Source: Micromonospora sp. NBC_01796
GTDB taxonomy: Bacteria; Actinomycetota; Actinomycetes; Mycobacteriales; Micromonosporaceae
NCBI RefSeq assembly: GCF_035917455.1
Contig: NZ_CP109078.1
Coordinates: 1,922,001 to 1,986,000, forward strand
Length of the DNA stretch: 64,000 nt
Reading direction: 5' to 3'
This document shows positions 27,019 through 35,799 of this stretch, piece by piece. The notes under the pieces are model-generated. The model was not told the DNA's origin and ran no database searches. It saw only the letters and a list, made by a program, of their open reading frames with translations. The first letter of the stretch is position 1. Each line of letters begins with the position of its first letter. Both the position numbers and the translations under genes were made by a program.

Positions 27019-28130
27019 CGGGCCAGTCTGTCAAGGAAGCCGAGCAGGGCCGCGTTCACCTGGTCGGCGTGTTCGAGCATCACCACGTGGCCGCCGTCGG
27101 GGACCTTGACGTACTCGGCCTCGGGCAGGCGGCGCAGGATCTCCTCCGAGTGGGTCACCGGAGTGATCATGTCCTGGTCACCGACGATGACCAGGACGGG
27201 GGTGTTCTTCAACGCCGACAGCGCCGGGTAGCGGGCGTGGGTGTAGAGGGTACGCAGATACCGGGCGACCGTCTCGGCGGTGGTGCCGGCGTTCATCCGC
27301 TCCACGTACGAGACCAGGGCGGGGCTCGGGTTCGAGGAGCCGAAGCCGTACCTGCGGGTGAGCAGCCAGGCCATGTTGGCCGACGCCTTCCGGGCCCGGT
27401 CGATCATGCCCCCGGTGAGCTTGGTGGCGTTGTTGACCAGCGGCAGCAGCGGGGTGCCGATCCGCCCGATGATCGCCGGCAGACCGATCTTGGTCTCCTC
27501 CAGCAGCCCGCCCGAGGTGGCCATCAGGACCGTGCCGACCACCCGGCTGTCGAACATCTCCGGATACCGCTCGGCGAACGCCATGATGGTCATACCGCCC
27601 ATCGAGTGCCCGACCAGCACGAGCGGGCCCTCCGGCACCAGGTGGTCGATAACCGACCGGAGCGTCTCACCGAGCGCGGGCAGCTCGTACTCGCCGGACT
27701 CCAGCTTGCCGGAGCGGCCGTGGCCGGGCTGGTCGTAGAAGAGCATCCGGTGCTGGCCGTGCGCGGCGACCGCCTTGCGCTGGAAGTGGAAGGTGCCCAT
27801 GTCGAGGCAGAAGCCGTGCACGAAGACCACGGTGGGGCGGGACGGGGCGGTCGGGTCGCTGACCTCGACCACCTCGACGTGGATGTCGGTGCCGTCGGCC
27901 GTCTCGACGGTGCACGCGCTGTCGTACGGCAACTCGCCGAAATCCTCCTCCGCGTACGGGTCGTCCGGTACGGACTTCGCCCGCCGGACCACCGCCCGCT
28001 CGGCGGCCAGCCCGGCGGCCACACCGGCCGCGGCCACACCGACCGCCGCACCCAGGATCCCGGCCGCCCGTGCCAGCCCGGAGCGCGGTACGCCCCGACC
28101 GAGCCTGCTCCGGGTACCCGTTCGGCTCAC
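27015..28130 (-). CDS. Alpha/beta hydrolase, membrane-anchored
   Basis: The 371-residue protein has an N-terminal hydrophobic segment (GILGAAVGVAAAGVAAGLAA, about 24-43) and an alpha/beta hydrolase domain. The oxyanion region is VFVHGFCLDMG, the nucleophile elbow is GHSMGG, the acid Asp lies in VGDQDMITP, and the His is in GGHVVMLEH. GTG 28130 was chosen because it overlaps the alr stop by 4 bases. Genes of this type sit between alr and tsaE in many actinobacteria; the substrate is unknown. Confidence 0.9.
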   Translation of the reverse strand: MSRTGTRSRLGRGVPRSGLARAAGILGAAVGVAAAGVAAGLAAERAVVRRAKSVPDDPYAEEDFGELPYDSACTVETADGTDIHVEVVEVSDPTAPSRPTVVFVHGFCLDMGTFHFQRKAVAAHGQHRMLFYDQPGHGRSGKLESGEYELPALGETLRSVIDHLVPEGPLVLVGHSMGGMTIMAFAERYPEMFDSRVVGTVLMATSGGLLEETKIGLPAIIGRIGTPLLPLVNNATKLTGGMIDRARKASANMAWLLTRRYGFGSSNPSPALVSYVERMNAGTTAETVARYLRTLYTHARYPALSALKNTPVLVIVGDQDMITPVTHSEEILRRLPEAEYVKVPDGGHVVMLEHADQVNAALLGFLDRLAR

Positions 28131-29284
28131 CGGGACACCTCCGGCGTGACGGTCACCGGCCCGGTCGGCACGGGCGCCCCGTCGTAGATCCGGGGCACCC
28201 GGACGCCACCGAACCGGGTGACGATCTCGTAGTTGATCGTGCCGGCCGCCTCGGCCCAGTCGTCGGCGGTCGGGCCGCCGTCCGTACCGTCGCCGAACAG
28301 GGTCGCCACGTCCCCGGCGGCCACCGGGTCGTCCCCGCAGTCCAGCACGAACTGGTCCATGCAGACCCGGCCGGCGATCCGGCGTACGCGCCCGCCGAGC
28401 TGCACCGGGCCGGTGTTGGAGGCGTGCCGGGGCACCCCGTCGGCGTAACCGAGCGGGACCACGGCCAGCGTCGTCTCCCGCTCGGTGAAGTACGTGTGCC
28501 CGTACGACACTCCGCTGCCGGCCGGCACCCGTTTGGTCAGCATCACCCGGGCACGGGCGGTCATCGCCGGGCGCAGACCGTACGTCTCGCCGGCCACCGG
28601 TGACAGGCCGTAGACGGAGACGCCGGGGCGGACCAGGTCGAAGTGGGTGTCCGGGCGGGTCAGGGTGGCGGCGGAGTTCGCCAGGTGCCGGTAGCGCGGC
28701 CGGATCCCGACCCGTTCGGCCAGGGCGAGCGCCTCGTGGAAGACGGCGAGCTGCCGGTCGATGGTCGGGTGGCCGGGGGCGTCGGCGTAGACGAAGTGGC
28801 TCCACACCCCGACGACCTCGATCAGTCCGTCGGCCTGGGACTTGGCCGCCGCCTCGACCAGGGCCGGCCAGTCGTCGATGACCGCGCCGCCCCGGGAGAG
28901 CCCCGTGTCGATCTTGAGGTGGACCCGGGTCGGCCGACCGGCGAGCTGACCGGCGTTGATCATCTCCCCGAGCTGGTCCAGGCTGGCCGCACTCAGGTCG
29001 ACGTCGGCCGCCACCCCCTCGTGCAGCGGCAGCCCCGGCGCGAGCAGCCAGGCCAGGACGGGCGCGGTGATCCCGGCCCGACGCAGGGTCAGCGCCTCGT
29101 CCAGGGTGCAGACACCGAGCCAGTCGGCACCGGCGTCGAGGGACGCGTACGCCGCCGGCAGCATGCCGTGGCCGTACCCGTCGCCCTTCACCACCGCCAT
29201 CAGCTCGGCGGTCGTTCCGGCTCGCAGCCGGGCCACGTTTTCCCGGATCGCGTCGAGATCAACGCGCAACTCAGCCTGCCACAT
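28127..29284 (-). CDS. alr: Alanine racemase
   Basis: The 385-residue fold type III PLP enzyme has the lysine of the internal aldimine in AVVKGDGYGHG (about 31-41) and the second-domain SYGHTYFTERET. It makes D-alanine for peptidoglycan. Length is normal. It heads a coupled run alr-hydrolase-tsaE, with 4-base overlaps at each joint. A leaderless-type -10 precedes the ATG. Confidence 0.97.
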   Translation of the reverse strand: MWQAELRVDLDAIRENVARLRAGTTAELMAVVKGDGYGHGMLPAAYASLDAGADWLGVCTLDEALTLRRAGITAPVLAWLLAPGLPLHEGVAADVDLSAASLDQLGEMINAGQLAGRPTRVHLKIDTGLSRGGAVIDDWPALVEAAAKSQADGLIEVVGVWSHFVYADAPGHPTIDRQLAVFHEALALAERVGIRPRYRHLANSAATLTRPDTHFDLVRPGVSVYGLSPVAGETYGLRPAMTARARVMLTKRVPAGSGVSYGHTYFTERETTLAVVPLGYADGVPRHASNTGPVQLGGRVRRIAGRVCMDQFVLDCGDDPVAAGDVATLFGDGTDGGPTADDWAEAAGTINYEIVTRFGGVRVPRIYDGAPVPTGPVTVTPEVSR

Positions 29285-29290
29285 GAGGCC

Positions 29291-29296
29291 AGACTA
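29291..29296 (-). promoter_or_regulatory. Leaderless-type -10 of alr
   Basis: On the minus strand TAGTCT ends 6 bases before ATG 29284. No ribosome site is visible. Confidence 0.55.
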
Positions 29297-29361
29297 CTAA
29301 CCGAGATCAGGATCGGGACCGGACAACCGCCCCGACCTCCACCGGAGCCCACACGGACGGG

Positions 29362-30822
29362 TCAGCGCGGCACCACGTCCCGCAGCGCGGCGACCACGTC
29401 GGGGGCGGTCACCGGGCCACGCCGGGCCGCCTCCCGCCCGGCCAACCCGTGCAGGTACGCGGCCACGATCGCCGCCCGGTCCGCCGGCAGACCTGCGGCG
29501 AGCAGCGACCCGAGCAGTCCCGCCAGCACATCGCCGGTGCCACCGGTGGCCAGCGCCGACGTACCGGTCGGGTTGACCACCGCCCGGCCGTCCGGGGTGG
29601 CGATCACCGTACGGTCGCCCTTGAGCAGCACCACCGCGTCCATCCAGGCGGACAGCCGCAACGCGGCACCGACCCGGTCCTCGCCCGGCGCCTCCCCGCA
29701 GAGCCGGGCGAACTCCCGGTCGTGCGGAGTGATCACGATCGGCGCGTCCCGCTGCCGCAACCGGTCCGCCATCGACCCGTCGACCAGCATGGTCAGCGCG
29801 TCCGCGTCCAGGATCGCCGGCACCGGCGCGGCCAGTACGCACCGCAACTCGGTGGCGGCGGCCTCGTCGGTGCCCAACCCGGAGCCGCAGACCCAGGCCT
29901 GCACCCGGCCCGCGTCGGTCACCCGCTCGGTGGCGATCACCGACGGATGCTGGCGGAGCACCTCCTCGCGGGCGCTGCCGGCGTAGCGGACCAGACCGGT
30001 CGGCCCGGCCAGCGCACCGCCGACGGAGAGCACCGCCGCGCCCGGATAGATGGCCGAACCGGTCGCCACCCCGACCACACCCCGGCTGTACTTCTCCGAC
30101 TCGGGGCCGGACCACGGCCACCAGTCGAGCACGTCGGCCCACTCGGTCACGTGCAGCGCCGGGGTGGCCCGCAGCCACGGCCGCACCCCGATGTCGACCA
30201 GGTCCACCTGACCCGCGCGGGCCGCCGCCGGACCGACCACCAGCGCCGGCTTCAGCACCCCGAAGGCAACCGTCACGTCGGCGCTCACCGCGCTGGTGCC
30301 GTCGAACGTCGGCGGGACGTGCCCGGTGTCGACGTCGACCCCGCTCGGTACGTCCACCGCGACCAGGACCGCCCGCTGCCCGCCCCGCCCGCGCAACCCG
30401 GCCAGCCGGCCGACCAACCGGGCGGCCGGCTCCCGCAGGCCGCCCGTGGACCCGATCCCGACGATCCCGTCCAACACCAGGTCCGCCCAGGTCGGCAACC
30501 CGTCGACGGTACGTCCACCGGCCACCCGCAACGCTTCCAGCCCGCCCCGGTGCGCCCGCTCCGGATCGAGCAGCAGAGCCTGCACCGCCGCGCCGCGCTC
30601 GGCCAGCCGGGCACCGGCGTACAGCGCGTCCCCACCGTTGTCACCGGAGCCCACCAGCAGCAGTACGGACGCGCCGTAGACCCCGCCGCGCTCTTCCAGC
30701 AGCAGCGCGCAGCGGCGGGCCAGGCCGGCGGCGGCGCGCTGCATCAGCGTCCCCGGCGGCAGGGTCGCCATCAGCGCCGCCTCCGCCGCCCGGACATCCG
30801 CCACCCGCCAGGCCGGCTTCAC
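29362..30822 (-). CDS. nnr: Bifunctional NAD(P)HX epimerase/dehydratase (NnrE-NnrD)
   Basis: The 486-residue protein has an N-terminal YjeF_N epimerase domain with VGSGDNGGDALYAGARL (about 57-73) and a C-terminal ribokinase-like dehydratase domain with LATGGTGDVLAGLLGSLL (about 435-452). Together they repair hydrated NAD(P)H. Start is GTG 30822. It lies between acpS and alr as in other actinobacteria. Confidence 0.95.
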   Translation of the reverse strand: MKPAWRVADVRAAEAALMATLPPGTLMQRAAAGLARRCALLLEERGGVYGASVLLLVGSGDNGGDALYAGARLAERGAAVQALLLDPERAHRGGLEALRVAGGRTVDGLPTWADLVLDGIVGIGSTGGLREPAARLVGRLAGLRGRGGQRAVLVAVDVPSGVDVDTGHVPPTFDGTSAVSADVTVAFGVLKPALVVGPAAARAGQVDLVDIGVRPWLRATPALHVTEWADVLDWWPWSGPESEKYSRGVVGVATGSAIYPGAAVLSVGGALAGPTGLVRYAGSAREEVLRQHPSVIATERVTDAGRVQAWVCGSGLGTDEAAATELRCVLAAPVPAILDADALTMLVDGSMADRLRQRDAPIVITPHDREFARLCGEAPGEDRVGAALRLSAWMDAVVLLKGDRTVIATPDGRAVVNPTGTSALATGGTGDVLAGLLGSLLAAGLPADRAAIVAAYLHGLAGREAARRGPVTAPDVVAALRDVVPR

Positions 30823-30961
30823 ACCGCCACCCGCACAACCGGCTCCGGCCGCGCCACCCGCACTCGTCCGTCCATCGCCGCGCCCCCTCGGGTCCCGTCC
30901 ATCAGCCCACCACCGCCGGTGCCGCCCTCGCTGCGATCCTGCGGCGCGGGACTCCGGCGGC

Positions 30962-31330
30962 TCACTGCTCCGCTACCACCATGGCGGACGCGATGCCGCC
31001 GTCGTGCGACAACGAGAGGTGCCACCGGTTGACGCCGCGCTCGGCGGCGACGGCGGCGACCGTACCGGAGACGGTCAACCAGGGCCGGCCGTCCGGATCG
31101 GCGACCACCTCGCAGTCGTGCCAGCGCAGGCCGGCGGGGGCACCGAGGGCCTTCGCCACCGCCTCCTTCGCCGCGAACCGGGCGGCGAGGGACTCGGGCG
31201 AACGGGGGTTGCCGGAGCCGGTGAACCGCTCGGACTCGGTGAACAACCGGTCGGCCAGCAGCGGAGTGCGCGCCAGGGCACGGGTGAACCGGTCGACGAG
31301 CACCACGTCGATCCCGACTGCGACGATCAC
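30962..31330 (-). CDS. acpS: Holo-acyl-carrier-protein synthase
   Basis: The 122-residue AcpS-type phosphopantetheinyl transferase has [10 protein letters not shown] (Mg2+-binding Asp) and [13 protein letters not shown] (about 50-62), the two family signatures, and HLSLSHDGG near the end. It attaches 4'-phosphopantetheine to acyl carrier protein. Start is GTG 31330 with a leaderless-type -10. Confidence 0.96.
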   Translation of the reverse strand: MIVAVGIDVVLVDRFTRALARTPLLADRLFTESERFTGSGNPRSPESLAARFAAKEAVAKALGAPAGLRWHDCEVVADPDGRPWLTVSGTVAAVAAERGVNRWHLSLSHDGGIASAMVVAEQ

Positions 31331-31336
31331 GCCCCC

Positions 31337-31342
31337 ACCCTA
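31337..31342 (-). promoter_or_regulatory. Leaderless-type -10 of acpS
   Basis: On the minus strand TAGGGT ends 6 bases before GTG 31330, with no ribosome site between. Confidence 0.55.
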
Positions 31343-31499
31343 ACCGGCTCGACGGGCGCGCAGATTAGCTCCCAGCCTGTTGCCGTACAACCCCTGTGGA
31401 CAACCGGGGGGCCGTGCACCGCCCCGGTTATCCACAGGGCTTCCGACCAGCCGGCACGGGGTCCTAGCGTCGAAGGCATCGACGTCGGTTGGAGGCGCC

Positions 31500-31808
31500 A
31501 TGCAGGACGATTCGATCCGGGTACGGACCGGGACGCTGCGCGGGGCGGCGGACCAGCTCACCGCCACCGCGTACCGGCTCGGCCACGGGCTGGCCGGGGT
31601 CACCGGCCCGTCCGGTCGGACGATGCCGGCGGCTCCCGGCTGGGCCGCAACCACCGCGCTGGCCGCGCTCGAGTCGGCGGTGCACGAATGGCTCACCGAC
31701 CTCGGGGGCCGGGCGGCGGCAACCGCCGACGGACTGCGCACCGCCTCCGACGGTTACGACACCGCCGACGACCGGGCCGCGATCCGGCTCACCGGCGGCC
31801 CACGATGA
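31500..31808 (+). CDS. EspC/WXG100-like small helical protein with YxxxD motif
   Basis: The 102-residue protein has a predicted two-helix pattern (TLRGAADQLTATAYRLGHGL and LAALESAVHEWLTDLG) and a C-terminal YDTAD that fits the YxxxD export motif of type VII secretion substrates. It resembles EspC-type partners. ATG 31500 follows TTGGAGG. It overlaps the next gene by 4 bases (ATGA), so the two proteins are coupled and probably pair. No type VII secretion machinery is encoded here. Confidence 0.72.
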   Translation: MQDDSIRVRTGTLRGAADQLTATAYRLGHGLAGVTGPSGRTMPAAPGWAATTALAALESAVHEWLTDLGGRAAATADGLRTASDGYDTADDRAAIRLTGGPR

Positions 31809-33427
31809 TCGGGTACGCCCAACTCTGGTCGGCCGACCCGGCGGCCTGGCGCACGGCCGGTTCCGCCTGGCGGGGCATGGTCGGCCCGACCGACCGGCGC
31901 ACCGCCGAACTGACCGGCACCGCCGCCACGCTGCGCACCGACTGGTCCGGCCCGGCCGGGCGGGCCGCCGACCGGCGACTGCACGGGCTCACCGCCGAGC
32001 TGACCGCCGGCAGACCGGTGTTCATCGAGGTCGAGCAGATCCTCACCACCTACGCGGCCCAGCTCACCCGGGCCAGGGCGATGCTCGACGCCGCCGTCAG
32101 GATGGCCGCCGCCAGGGGCGTACTGGTGGACCGGCGCGGAGCGGTCTCGCCCGACCCGGAGGCGCTGCGACCGGACCCGCTCGGCACGGGAAACCAGCCG
32201 GACGCCCGTACGACGGCGGCCGTGGCGGACGTCGCCGACGGGATCCGGGCGGCGCTGGAACTGGCCTCGATCGCAGACCGGGACGCCGCCCGGCAGCTCG
32301 CCGACCTGGCCGCCTGTGCGGGCAGCGGCTGGGCCGACCCACCGCCGACCGGGCCACCCCCGCCCGGCACCGACCCTGTGGTGGTACGCCGCTGGTGGGC
32401 CGACCTCAGCCCGGTGCAACGGCGCTGGCTGGTCACACACGAGTCGGCCACGATCGGTGGGCTGGACGGTGTGCCGGTACGGGACCGGGACCAGGCCAAC
32501 CGGCTGCTGCTCGACCGGCAGCGGGCCGCCCTGCTGGCCGAACGGGATGCCCTGGCGGCCGGGCCGCCCGACCCGGTGGTGCCGGCCCGGCTGGCCCGGA
32601 TCGACCGCACCCTCGCCGGCCTGGACGTGATCGGCGACCGGCTGGCCAACGACGGCGGCACCCGGGCGTACCTGCTCGGCCTGGATCCGGCCGGCGACGG
32701 GCGGGCGATCGTCTCGATCGGCGACCCGGATCGGGCGGAGAACGTCGTGACCTACGTGCCGGGCATGACCTCCGACCTGCCCGGCGTCGGCGGCGAACTG
32801 GGTCGGGCCGAGTTGATGGCGGGGCGCGGCGCCGCCCTGGACCCGACCGAACGGACCGCGGTGGTGCTCTGGCTCGACTACGACGCCCCGGACTTCGTCG
32901 ACGAGGCGTTGCGCGCCGGGCAGGCCCACGACGCCGGGCCCGCGCTGCACAGCTTCCAGGAGGGGCTGCGGGCCACGCACGAGGACCAGCCGGCCCGGCA
33001 GACCGTCGTCGGTCACAGTTACGGATCGCTGGTGGTCGGCACGACCGCCCGCGACCACGGGCTCGCCGCCGACCAGGTGGTCTTCCTCGGCTCACCGGGG
33101 GTCGGCGTCGACCGGGCCGCCGACCTCGGCCTGCCGCCCGGACGGGTCTGGTCGAGCACCGCCGACAACGACGTGATCCAGTACGCGCCGAGGCCGGCCG
33201 AGTTGGTCGGGCGGGTGGTGGTCGGTGCGGCGCTGCCGGGTCTCGGACTGCTGGCGTTCGGGCAGCCCGCCGACGACCTGTGGTTCGGCGCGGACCCGAG
33301 CGGGTCTGCCTTCGGCGCCCAGGTGTTCGAGGGGCGACCGAGCGGCCACACGGGCTACTGGGACGCCGGCAACCCGACCCTGGACGCGGTGGCCCGGATC
33401 GCCGTCGACGGCAGGGCGCGTGCCTGA
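31805..33427 (+). CDS. WXG-like / DUF1023 alpha/beta hydrolase, candidate type VII effector
   Basis: The 540-residue protein starts with a helical region carrying a WxG turn (TLRTDWSGPAGRAADRRL, about 40-57), as in WXG100-type modules. The C-terminal half is a DUF1023 alpha/beta hydrolase: nucleophile motif VVGHSYGSLV (about 401-410), likely acid in SSTADNDVIQY, and His in SGHTGYWD near the end. There is no signal peptide. Partnership with the upstream YxxxD protein is inferred from the overlap. The hydrolase substrate is unknown; lipase or esterase activity is probable. Confidence 0.82.
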   Translation: MIGYAQLWSADPAAWRTAGSAWRGMVGPTDRRTAELTGTAATLRTDWSGPAGRAADRRLHGLTAELTAGRPVFIEVEQILTTYAAQLTRARAMLDAAVRMAAARGVLVDRRGAVSPDPEALRPDPLGTGNQPDARTTAAVADVADGIRAALELASIADRDAARQLADLAACAGSGWADPPPTGPPPPGTDPVVVRRWWADLSPVQRRWLVTHESATIGGLDGVPVRDRDQANRLLLDRQRAALLAERDALAAGPPDPVVPARLARIDRTLAGLDVIGDRLANDGGTRAYLLGLDPAGDGRAIVSIGDPDRAENVVTYVPGMTSDLPGVGGELGRAELMAGRGAALDPTERTAVVLWLDYDAPDFVDEALRAGQAHDAGPALHSFQEGLRATHEDQPARQTVVGHSYGSLVVGTTARDHGLAADQVVFLGSPGVGVDRAADLGLPPGRVWSSTADNDVIQYAPRPAELVGRVVVGAALPGLGLLAFGQPADDLWFGADPSGSAFGAQVFEGRPSGHTGYWDAGNPTLDAVARIAVDGRARA

Positions 33428-33537
33428 ACCGCCATGCTCACAAGCCCTGACCCGCCGCGCCCGTCCGGGGCCGTCGACGAGCGCCCGGATGCCACGGCAA
33501 CCGGGTCAGCACCACGGCGAGCGACACCAGCCCGGTA

Positions 33538-33596
33538 ACCGGCCCGGTTTCCGCGCGACCAGGAACGCTCGCCGCGCGGATGACCACCGGGCCGGT
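33538..33596. terminator. Bidirectional hairpin between convergent hydrolase and glmS
   Basis: ACCGGCCCGGT (33538-33548) and ACCGGGCCGGT (33586-33596) pair perfectly, and an inner CGCGCGGA stem extends it with a bulge. It lies in the gap between two convergent genes and can serve both. Confidence 0.6.
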
Positions 33597-33606
33597 CCGG
33601 TTCGGC

Positions 33607-35520
33607 TCACTCGACGGTGACCGACTTGGCCAGGTTGCGCGGCTGGTCGACGTCGTGCCCACGGGCGGCGGCGATCTCGCAGGCGAGCACCTGCAACGGA
33701 ACAGTGGTGACCAGCGGTGCCAGCAGGGTCGGCGTACGCGGCACCGTGATCAGGTGGTCGGCGTACGGCAGGACCGCCGTGTCGCCCTCCTCGGCGATCA
33801 CGATGGTCCGGGCGCCACGGGCCCGTACCTCCTGGATGTTCGACACGATCTTGTCGTGGAGCATGCCCCGGCCGGCCGGGGACGGCACCACGCAGACGAC
33901 CGGGGTGCCCTGGTCGATCAGGGCGATCGGGCCGTGCTTGAGCTCACCGGCGGCGAACCCCTCGGCGTGCATGTACGCCAGCTCCTTGAGCTTCAGCGCG
34001 CCCTCCAGGGCCACCGGGTATCCGACGTGCCGGCCGATGAACAGTACGGTCGGCGCCGACTTCAGGTCCCGGGCCAGCTCGCGTACGGGCTCGATGTCGG
34101 CGAGCAGGTCCCGCAGTTTGCCCGGCATCTCCTGGAGCTGGGCCACCACGGCACCGACCTCGTCGGCGTACTTCACCCCGCGCACCTGGGCCAGGTGCAG
34201 GCCGATCAGGTAGCAGGCCACCAACTGGGTCAGGAACGCCTTGGTCGAGGCGACCGCGATCTCCGGCCCGCTGTGGGTGTAGAGGACCGCGTCGGACTCG
34301 CGCGGGATGGTGGACCCGTTGGTGTTGCAGATCGCCAGCACCCGGGCCTTCTGCTCCTTGGCGTGCCGGAGCGCCATCAGGGTGTCCATCGTCTCGCCCG
34401 ACTGCGAGATCGCGACCACCAGCGTCGACCGGTCGAGCACCGGGTCGCGGTAGCGGAACTCGCTGGCCAGCTCGACCTCGCAGGGGATCCGGGTCCAGTG
34501 CTCGATCGCGTACTTCGCCACCAGCCCGGAGTGGTACGCCGTACCGCACGCCACGATGAAGATCTTGTCGACGTCGCGCAGGTCCTGGTCGGTCAGCCGG
34601 ACCTCGTCCAGCATGATCTCGCCGTTCTCGGTCAGCCGGCCGAGCAGGGTGTCGGCGACCGCCTGGGGCTGCTCGGCGATCTCCTTGAGCATGAAGTAGT
34701 CGTAGCCGCCCTTCTCGGCGGCGGAGGCGTCCCAGTCGATGTGGAAGTCCTTGCCGACGGCCGGCGTACCGTCGAAGTTGGTGATCTCGATGCCCTCGGC
34801 CGTGATCAGCACGACCTGGTCCTGGCCCAGCTCGACCGCCTCGCGGGTGTGTTCGATGAACGCGGAGACGTCGCTGGCCAGGTAGTTCTCCCCCTCGCCC
34901 CGGCCGACCACCAGCGGCGAGTTGCGGCGGGCCCCGACCACCGCGCCGGGCACCGCGGCGTCGACCGCGAGCAGCGTGAACGCACCCTCCAGGCGCTGGC
35001 TGACGCTGCGCATGGCCGCCGCGAGCAACTGCGGGCCGTCCGGCTCGCCGGCCGCGCGCAGGTCCGCGAGGGCGGCGGCGAGCAGGTGGGCGGCACACTC
35101 GGTGTCGGTGTCGCTCTCGAACTCCACCCCGTCGGCTTCGAGTTCGGCGCGGAGCTTGGCGAAGTTCTCGATGATGCCGTTGTGGATGACGGCGACCCGG
35201 CCGTCCCGGGACTGGTGCGGGTGGGCGTTGCGGTCGGTCGGCCCGCCGTGGGTCGCCCAACGGGTGTGCCCGATGCCGGTGGTGCCGTCGCCGATGCCGA
35301 GCTTCGGGGTGGGGCAGCCGTCCGGATCCGCGCTGACCCGCTCGGCCAGGGTCTTCTCCAGGTTGGCCAGCTTGCCGGCCTTCTTCTCGGTCAGCAGCTC
35401 GTCATCGCAGACGATCGCCACTCCCGCCGAGTCGTAGCCTCGGTACTCCAGGCGTCGCAGCCCGTCCAACACGATGCTCAGCGCCGGCCGGGCGCCGGCG
35501 TAGCCCACGATTCCACACAT
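33607..35520 (-). CDS. glmS: Glucosamine-6-phosphate synthase (isomerizing) GlmS
   Basis: The 637-residue enzyme begins MCGIVGYAG, with Cys2 as the glutaminase nucleophile. The N-terminal amidotransferase domain (1-240) has TRWATHGGPTDRNAHPH. Two SIS isomerase domains follow (ACGTAYHSG; SQSGETMDT), and it ends in LAKSVTVE, the sugar-binding tail. It makes glucosamine-6-P from fructose-6-P and glutamine, feeding GlmM and the cell wall. Upstream in-frame sequence to 36441 is antisense to the MmpS-like gene and not part of it. Confidence 0.97.
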   Translation of the reverse strand: MCGIVGYAGARPALSIVLDGLRRLEYRGYDSAGVAIVCDDELLTEKKAGKLANLEKTLAERVSADPDGCPTPKLGIGDGTTGIGHTRWATHGGPTDRNAHPHQSRDGRVAVIHNGIIENFAKLRAELEADGVEFESDTDTECAAHLLAAALADLRAAGEPDGPQLLAAAMRSVSQRLEGAFTLLAVDAAVPGAVVGARRNSPLVVGRGEGENYLASDVSAFIEHTREAVELGQDQVVLITAEGIEITNFDGTPAVGKDFHIDWDASAAEKGGYDYFMLKEIAEQPQAVADTLLGRLTENGEIMLDEVRLTDQDLRDVDKIFIVACGTAYHSGLVAKYAIEHWTRIPCEVELASEFRYRDPVLDRSTLVVAISQSGETMDTLMALRHAKEQKARVLAICNTNGSTIPRESDAVLYTHSGPEIAVASTKAFLTQLVACYLIGLHLAQVRGVKYADEVGAVVAQLQEMPGKLRDLLADIEPVRELARDLKSAPTVLFIGRHVGYPVALEGALKLKELAYMHAEGFAAGELKHGPIALIDQGTPVVCVVPSPAGRGMLHDKIVSNIQEVRARGARTIVIAEEGDTAVLPYADHLITVPRTPTLLAPLVTTVPLQVLACEIAAARGHDVDQPRNLAKSVTVE

Positions 35521-35527
35521 AGCCCCG

Positions 35528-35533
35528 AGCCTA
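35528..35533 (-). promoter_or_regulatory. Leaderless-type -10 of glmS
   Basis: On the minus strand TAGGCT ends 7 bases before ATG 35520. No ribosome site is seen, so this housekeeping gene may be translated from a leaderless mRNA. Confidence 0.5.
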
Positions 35534-35799
35534 GTCGAACTTCGCTCAGCGCGGGTGCTCGAAAGGCCGCTTATCAAGCATCCGTCATGAGTGATAGGTG
35601 AATTTCGGGAAGCAACGGGACGGAGTTGCCAATTCACCACCGACCCGCCGGCCCACCCCTCACCCAACGCCAAGAAAGCACAACAGTCTGTCGTCAACCG
35701 GCTTGCCCGTCGATGCCCCGTGCGGGACCGTTGGTGTTGGCGCCCACGGCCGCCCCGCACCGCCCCCCGGCGCCACCCGACGCCCCTGGAGCGCAGCCG

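Noticed and set aside
28131-28805. N-terminal extension of the alpha/beta hydrolase across alr
   Set aside because: It lies antisense-free but out of frame over alr, and has Arg-rich shadow composition; the GTGA overlap at 28127-28130 gives a natural start.
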